A stretch of DNA of 33,404 nt from Oscillospiraceae bacterium (lineage in GTDB: Bacteria; Bacillota; Clostridia; Oscillospirales; Ruminococcaceae), in NCBI GenBank assembly GCA_003512525.1, contig DOQG01000017.1, positions 1-33,404 of the forward strand. Reading direction: 5' to 3'. Below are positions 29,351 to 33,404 of this stretch, piece by piece. A program made the translations under genes and the position numbers. The number at the start of each line of letters is the position of its first letter. Within the stretch, counting starts at the first letter, position 1. Under the pieces are notes generated by a model. It was not told where the DNA came from. It worked only from the letters and a program-made list of their open reading frames with translations, and made no database searches.

Positions 29351-31513
29351 TTATTCGGAGCTGCGGATTATTTCTACAGGTCGTTTTTTACTCATCATTC
29401 TTATTGGAATTACAGATGAAACAAGTGTAAGAGCTACGGTTATCAGCGGAACAATAAGGCAAATCGCTATGTTCGGTATTATTATATCAAACGGATTTTC
29501 GGTAAGTGAACCGGCGTACATATTGTTAATATAAATTGTCAGAACAGTATCCAAAATATAAGAAACAACAAGTGCTATCAGAGCTATTATTATTGTTTCT
29601 GCCACAAATATCCTTACAGTATCGGCTCTTGTCACGCCGATTGAACGAAGGATACCGATCTGTCTGCTGTTTGAATTGATACTGAAGGTGATAAAGGAAA
29701 ATAATACAAGCACGGTTATTGAAAGCGCTATAAAAAGCAATATCTGAAGTACAGGCATAAGAGAAATTACCATATCTCTGACGGAGTATATCAGGCGCAC
29801 GGAAGGTTCGTTTATTATGACATCAAGGTCGTTTGAAATTTTTACAAGCTCCTCGTGAGTCATTTCCGTCAGACTGAGTCCGCAGTCTGTGAAAAACAGA
29901 TTGTCAAAGTAATAATCGTAAAGCTCGTTATATACATCTTGGTAAAAAATAATGTCTGTATTGTTTATCTCCTGCAACGTATCTGTACTGTATACGCCAA
30001 CCACTTTTACATTGCCGATAAAATCATATACGTTTATGCTGTCGCTGTAATAATTGCAGAATTTATCAGCATACATATCGACATATTCAAATTCTGTCGG
30101 CACAAAATCCACGTCTGAGTCATCCGGCGATGTCTGTAACTGCTCAGAATTTGTAGCAGTATCATCAGTCTGTAGTATATACCTGTTATAGAATATGTCC
30201 GATACCATTACCTCATTTTCTTTTGAAGGTATTTCTCCTGCAATTATAAGCTCCTTGCTGCTTTTTATTTCGTCGCTTCCGCAGCAATAAATATCCGGAT
30301 AAAGTTTGAAGTCCAGATCCCTGTTCGGCATAGTAAAGTTTGCATATTCCAATTGCAGCTGTTTGTTCTTGGCCTTAAAGAGCTCTACAAAGGCTTCGGT
30401 TACAACAGCGACCTCATAATCACGCTTTGCGTGATATTCAGTGTACATATCCGTATAAGCGTATTTTTTCTTATACTTATAATTATACGCTATGTAGTCG
30501 GTTCTGAGGATACCGCATACTTTCATTTCAACTCCGGACACATAAACTGTCTGACCGACTACATCTCCTTCTCCGGATAATATTTCTTTAGCCAGATAAT
30601 CCGTAATAACGATGTCATTAGGTGACTCGGGCAGTTTTCCTTGCGCAAGCTGATCCTCCGTATATACAAGCCCGTTATCAATTACATAATTGATCGAACC
30701 GTTGAAATCCGAAATTACAGGCGTTCCGTCGCTGTCGATCCGATATATGTTACCCGGCTTGTCTGTTATTTTAAAGACATTGACCCCTGTATAATTGTCA
30801 TTCAACAGAGAGTTGAAAAAACAGCCGTTTGTAAGAGCTTTGCTGTGATTTTCGTATAAGGAGTCCGAATAAGTCACTTCCTTTTGAAGATAAACCTCCT
30901 CTATGCCATATCTGTCAAGATAGTCAGTCATTACAGTGCCGTAATTGAATTCCGACATATGTAATGTTGCCATAAGCAACGTCAGCGACAGGCTGAACAA
31001 AAGTGTGACAAAAAAAGCACGCATAGGTCTTGACGAAAAGTTTTTTGCCGCAAAATAAGTTATTCTTTTGGCAGGCAATCTTTTTACTTCCGGGGAAACG
31101 TGCTTCTTTTCCGTCTTTACGGAGGAACTTTCTGCTATTGTATCTTTTTGCAGTTTAAGCTCTAAGCTTCGTTTTTTATTGAGCAATGAAAGAATAAACT
31201 CCGAAAACTCCTTTTCGGTAGAGAATGACAGTGAACGCTCGCTTTCGTCATCGCTATATACCACACTGAAGGTTTCCTTCAACTCATCGTTGCCTTTGAT
31301 ACTGTCAACGCAACCATCAGACAGCCGTATTATAGTATCGCCGTATTCCTTTGCTATATTTTCATCGTGGGTGATAATTATTACAAGACAATTTTCGGAT
31401 ATGCTTTTGAGAAGCTCGATTATCCGCGTTCCTGTCTGACGGTCAAGGTTTCCCGTAGGCTCATCTGCAAGTATTATATACGGATTTTTTACAAGCGCTC
31501 TTGCGATAGCCAC
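29351..31513 (-). CDS. ABC/FtsX exporter, downstream part (frameshifted from the ATPase start)
   Basis: This frame encodes the rest of a fused ABC ATPase-permease. The reading frame is open up to about 31605 and there contains LSGGQRQRVAIARAL (signature). From the GTG at 31513 it continues with Walker B YIILADEPTGNLD and the H-loop ITHDENIAKEYGD. A linker is followed by a first transmembrane helix (about residues 165-185), a roughly 400-residue extracellular region, and three C-terminal helices with the FtsX/MacB pattern RQIGILRSIGVTRADTVRIF. Walker A is in the separate frame at 31593-31964. Restoring the frame needs one base fewer in a run of eight A. MacB/LolCDE-like exporters act by mechanotransmission on envelope substrates; the substrate here is unknown. 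Confidence 0.85.
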   Translation of the reverse strand: MAIARALVKNPYIILADEPTGNLDRQTGTRIIELLKSISENCLVIIITHDENIAKEYGDTIIRLSDGCVDSIKGNDELKETFSVVYSDDESERSLSFSTEKEFSEFILSLLNKKRSLELKLQKDTIAESSSVKTEKKHVSPEVKRLPAKRITYFAAKNFSSRPMRAFFVTLLFSLSLTLLMATLHMSEFNYGTVMTDYLDRYGIEEVYLQKEVTYSDSLYENHSKALTNGCFFNSLLNDNYTGVNVFKITDKPGNIYRIDSDGTPVISDFNGSINYVIDNGLVYTEDQLAQGKLPESPNDIVITDYLAKEILSGEGDVVGQTVYVSGVEMKVCGILRTDYIAYNYKYKKKYAYTDMYTEYHAKRDYEVAVVTEAFVELFKAKNKQLQLEYANFTMPNRDLDFKLYPDIYCCGSDEIKSSKELIIAGEIPSKENEVMVSDIFYNRYILQTDDTATNSEQLQTSPDDSDVDFVPTEFEYVDMYADKFCNYYSDSINVYDFIGNVKVVGVYSTDTLQEINNTDIIFYQDVYNELYDYYFDNLFFTDCGLSLTEMTHEELVKISNDLDVIINEPSVRLIYSVRDMVISLMPVLQILLFIALSITVLVLFSFITFSINSNSRQIGILRSIGVTRADTVRIFVAETIIIALIALVVSYILDTVLTIYINNMYAGSLTENPFDIIIPNIAICLIVPLITVALTLVSSVIPIRMMSKKRPVEIIRSSE

Positions 31514-31592
31514 TCTTTGTCTTTGACCTCCGCTGAGCTCGGTTACTTTACGGTTTTCGTATTCTTCAAGATTGACATATTCCAGTACTTCT

Positions 31593-31964
31593 TTAATTTT
31601 TTTTGTCGATAGCGTCTTTATTGTTTCCCTTCTGAATTTCCAGCGCTACAGCAATGTTATCATATACCGTCATCGATTCGATCAGATTATAGTTCTGAAA
31701 AACTATGCCTGTTTCGATGTTCCTGTATTTGTCCATTTCTGCTTCGCTGAATTTACTGATATCTTCGCCTAGAAAAAACACTCCTCCCTCTGTCGGTTGG
31801 TCAAGTCCGGACAAAATATTAAGAAGAGTGGTTTTTCCACTACCACTCTTTCCTAATATAAAGGTCAGTCCGTTTTCTTTAAAGCTTATATCAACGCCGT
31901 TTAAGGCAACAACGTCGCCTGATTGCGCCTTGTAAATCTTTTTAGCCTTGTTTACGGATAACAT
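31593..31964 (-). CDS. ABC/FtsX exporter, N-terminal ATPase fragment (frameshifted)
   Basis: 123 residues with an A-loop region, Walker A ILGKSGSGKTT (about 37-47), GLDQPTEGGVFFLG and the Q-loop region IVFQNYNLIESMTVYDNI, as in LolD/MacB ATPases. The frame then runs into TAA just after GAC AAA AAA AAT. If one A of the eight is dropped, translation passes into IKEVLEYVNLEEYENRKVTE, LSGGQRQR and the downstream frame. So this is one gene of about 870 residues interrupted by a +1 A, either a real mutation, a slippage site or a sequencing error. AGAGG lies 6 nt before the ATG, 1 nt after the upstream gene's stop. Confidence 0.85.
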   Translation of the reverse strand: MLSVNKAKKIYKAQSGDVVALNGVDISFKENGLTFILGKSGSGKTTLLNILSGLDQPTEGGVFFLGEDISKFSEAEMDKYRNIETGIVFQNYNLIESMTVYDNIAVALEIQKGNNKDAIDKKN

Positions 31965-31965
31965 T

Positions 31966-32604
31966 TTAGTCCTCTCTGATTATTCTTTCAATAAAGATAA
32001 ATATGCTTTCTCCAAGTAACTCGGGATTTTCGGTTTCATAATATTCCAAAGAGGTTTCATCCCACAAGCCTCCTGTTTCTATAACTGTTCCGCCGGAGTG
32101 GCGTAAAGCGAAACCAATATTTTCTTTAATTACCTGCTCTGTTGCAAAGCCATTTGCTATGAAGGCATCCATATGTTTGCGCCCGGTATAAAATAAGGCA
32201 TAGTCGCCTTCGAGAACATATTTTTTCAAAACGGCAATATCATCATCGGTAAGATCTGTTTTGTCATACAGGTCATTGAATACAATAACCTTGTATTTCT
32301 TATCTGATTTCAAGTTTTCCTCCGACAATTTGTCAATCTGCTTGAACTTTACATTCTTTCGAAATTTGCAGTCCTCTCCGTAAACAAAAATGTCAGTGGG
32401 ATAGGTAGTCAGCGTGGACTGAATTATCTGGTCATAAGAATCAAGGTTATCGTTATTATTCTTGATTTCTACCTGAAAATTGCCATTAGAATCAAAACCT
32501 ATTTCTACATTTCCCGTCAGTACAAGTGTAGCTGTTATCAAAGCAATTATTACGACTATAGATCCAATGATCACAAGTAATATTTTTATAACTTTCTGCA
32601 TCAT
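31966..32604 (-). CDS. Membrane-anchored protein of unknown function, first gene of ABC/FtsX operon
   Basis: A 212-residue protein with one N-terminal transmembrane helix (about residues 5-31) and an external domain. The stretch YKVIVFNDLYDKTDLTDDDI then AVLKKYVLEGDYALFYTGR resembles the central strands of class I glutamine amidotransferase-like/DUF4350 folds (a TDEE helix, then KxYVxxGG). This is a fold guess only, and no catalytic Cys is apparent. GGAG lies a few nt before ATG ATG. It ends 1 nt before the ATPase fragment, so it is coupled to the exporter and may be an accessory or substrate-recognition subunit. It is not a lipoprotein (no lipobox Cys). Confidence 0.7.
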   Translation of the reverse strand: MMQKVIKILLVIIGSIVVIIALITATLVLTGNVEIGFDSNGNFQVEIKNNNDNLDSYDQIIQSTLTTYPTDIFVYGEDCKFRKNVKFKQIDKLSEENLKSDKKYKVIVFNDLYDKTDLTDDDIAVLKKYVLEGDYALFYTGRKHMDAFIANGFATEQVIKENIGFALRHSGGTVIETGGLWDETSLEYYETENPELLGESIFIFIERIIRED

Positions 32605-32709
32605 TTCTGCTCCTTATTTAAAAACACACGCCTGATATAAGCGATATAACTAATTTGCGTAATTTTTCCATATATGGCCTCACTTTCTAAAGGCATATTG
32701 CTTGTTGCC

Positions 32710-32738
32710 ATTATATACTATTATTTCGATATTGTCAA
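32710..32738 (-). promoter_or_regulatory. Consensus sigma-A promoter of ABC/FtsX operon
   Basis: On the minus strand, perfect TTGACA (32733-32738) and perfect TATAAT (32710-32715) are separated by 17 nt. The leader is about 100 nt. Upstream, 32739-33025 is AT-rich noncoding DNA with a cggctta/taagccg hairpin (about 32879-32899) and nothing else I can name. Confidence 0.9.
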
Positions 32739-33027
32739 CACATTTCAAAAAGTTACATTAATTTTATAATTTCCCACAATCAGTAACTTTAATTTGAATT
32801 GATTTTGTAATTTCTTTGCAAAAATATGAAACAAAATCACGAAAACATCTATATAATCTTCTCTGCAATATCCGCACCCGGCTTATTTGCTGTAAGCCGT
32901 GTTATTGTGATTTCCCTGTTTCTCTGAAGTACCATTCCGGATTATATATAGTTTTCTGACAGTGGGAAAGACTTCACCTTCCCAACGCCTTCACCGACGG
33001 CTTCCTGCACCTGCCGAAATAACCAAA

Positions 33028-33058
33028 AACAACAGCCCGACTGAATCAAGCCGTGCTG
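33028..33058 (-). terminator. Second terminator after tRNA-Lys
   Basis: CAACAGC pairs with GCTGTTG with extended imperfect pairing inside. On the minus strand the stem is followed by TTGTTTTTGG. It backs up the stronger terminator at 33078-33102. Confidence 0.5.
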
Positions 33059-33077
33059 TTGCTGTATACAACGAAAA

Positions 33078-33102
33078 AATCCCGTGCAAAATACACGGGA
33101 TT
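33078..33102 (-). terminator. Terminator of the tRNA cluster
   Basis: A 9 bp perfect stem AATCCCGTG / CACGGGATT with a 7 nt loop is followed on the minus strand by TTTTT. It starts a few bases after tRNA-Lys. Confidence 0.85.
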
Positions 33103-33107
33103 AAACT

Positions 33108-33183
33108 TGGTACACCTTCAGGGACTCGAACCCAGGACCCACTGATTAAGAGTCAGTTGCTCTACCAACTGAGCTAAAGGTGC
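33108..33183 (-). tRNA. tRNA-Lys (anticodon CTT)
   Basis: A complete 76 nt cloverleaf with encoded CCA. The acceptor stem GCACCTT/AAGGTGT has a single G-T end pair. The D arm is GCTC...GAGC, the anticodon stem ACTGA/TCAGT with loop CTCTTAA gives anticodon CTT, and the T loop is TTCGAGT. Confidence 0.95.
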
Positions 33184-33198
33184 ATATTAAATAAATCG

Positions 33199-33224
33199 AA
33201 AAAGCACGCTACAGCGTGCTTTTT
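33199..33224. terminator. Hairpin terminator between tRNA-Trp and tRNA-Lys
   Basis: AAAAGCACGC pairs with GCGTGCTTTT around a tight loop, giving T runs on both strands. It separates the two tRNAs and could reduce transcription of tRNA-Lys or act as a processing signal. Confidence 0.75.
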
Positions 33225-33227
33225 CTT

Positions 33228-33301
33228 TGGCAGGGGTGGTAGGAATCGAACCCACGTCAAAGGTTTTGGAGACCCCTATTCTGCCATTGAACCACACCCC
33301 T
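33228..33301 (-). tRNA. tRNA-Trp (anticodon CCA)
   Basis: A complete 74 nt cloverleaf with encoded CCA. The acceptor stem is AGGGGTG/CACCCCT, the D stem GTTC/GAAT, the anticodon loop CTCCAAA gives anticodon CCA, and the T arm is GTGGG-TTCGATT-CCTAC. Confidence 0.95.
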
Positions 33302-33311
33302 ATAGGTAAAA

Positions 33312-33337
33312 AGCCCGGCACCAATAAAATTGGTGCA
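33312..33337 (-). terminator. Terminator overlapping the 3' end of tRNA-Met
   Basis: GCACCAAT pairs with ATTGGTGC around three bases, then CGGGC and TTTTT follow on the minus strand. The first arm includes the tRNA-Met CCA end, so hairpin and mature tRNA 3' end are mutually exclusive structures. Confidence 0.65.
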
Positions 33338-33404
33338 CCATCAGGGACTCGAACCCCGGACCGACCGGTTATGAGCCGGTTGCTCTAACCAACTGAGCTA
33401 ATGG
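33331..33404 (-). tRNA. tRNA-Met (anticodon CAT), 5' end cut by the window edge
   Basis: 74 nt of the gene are present. The CCA end, T arm (TTCGAGT), anticodon stem ACCGG/CCGGT with loop CTCATAA (anticodon CAT) and D arm are all seen; about three 5' bases lie outside. CAT could also be a tRNA-Ile read as AUA after lysidine modification. The initiator-type run of three G-C pairs in the anticodon stem is not seen, which favours elongator Met. Confidence 0.88.

Noticed and set aside
32849..32935. 28-codon minus-strand ORF starting MVLQRNREITIT
   Set aside because: An ATG with a CCGGA just upstream is present, but the ORF is too short, without family match or conservation evidence, to call a gene.
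32962..33177. Plus-strand frame of 71 codons at the tRNA-Lys gene
   Set aside because: It reads antisense through the terminators and tRNA-Lys; the GTRTQDPLIKS-like end is the familiar artefact of translating a tRNA complement.

Overview
The window looks like chromosomal DNA from a gut Clostridia of the Oscillospiraceae/Ruminococcaceae type (Ruminococcus or [Eubacterium] siraeum-like). This is inferred from gene content: formate-THF ligase, a divergent second type IIA topoisomerase pair, a BspA-type leucine-rich-repeat surface protein with FN3 domains, a lipoprotein cellulase with CBM2 and GH5 domains, and ECF sigma plus ABC operons. It also fits the sigma-A promoters and strong AGGAGG-type ribosome binding sites. 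Species cannot be fixed by reading alone.

Layout. Bases 1-354 are a noncoding tandem array of palindromic 68-69 bp units ending at the stop codon of upp. From 4352 down to 355 a minus-strand housekeeping cluster runs fhs, tsaE, tsaB, rpiB, upp. From 9411 down to 4667 is a second minus-strand cluster: a divergent GyrB/ParE-like subunit, an HD-domain protein and a divergent GyrA/ParC-like subunit. Then comes a 1208-residue LRR/FN3 surface protein (13532-9906). Beyond its 3' end lie a remnant of a second such gene and a duplicated terminator. An L-fucose isomerase-family gene (15426-13939) is divergent from a YhhN-family membrane protein (15824-16516).

Bases 16586-18066 hold a gene remnant, a small lipoprotein and a HAD hydrolase. 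A cellulose-related locus follows on the minus strand: a promoter with an operator-like palindrome, a small secreted anchored protein, an intervening terminator and the CBM2-GH5 lipoprotein cellulase. On the plus strand are bioY and a MATE exporter, each with a promoter and a terminator.

From 29006 down to 23617 is a compact six-gene operon: ECF sigma factor, DUF4367-like putative anti-sigma protein, ABC ATPase, two membrane permeases and a lipoprotein. It has its own promoter and looks like a self-regulated envelope sensing/export module. A second export operon (32604-29351) has a perfect consensus promoter, a one-TM protein and a fused ABC ATPase/FtsX permease. That fused gene is split by a one-base frameshift in a run of eight A just before the ABC signature motif. 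The window ends in a minus-strand tRNA cluster (Met, truncated by the window edge; Trp; Lys) punctuated by hairpin terminators.

The most interesting items are the frameshifted ABC/FtsX gene, the ECF sigma/ABC/lipoprotein operon, the operator-plus-terminator arrangement at the cellulase locus, the divergent topoisomerase pair with Met at the quinolone-determining Ser position, the orphan gene tail with duplicated terminator beside the LRR gene, and a dispersed family of palindromic repeats.
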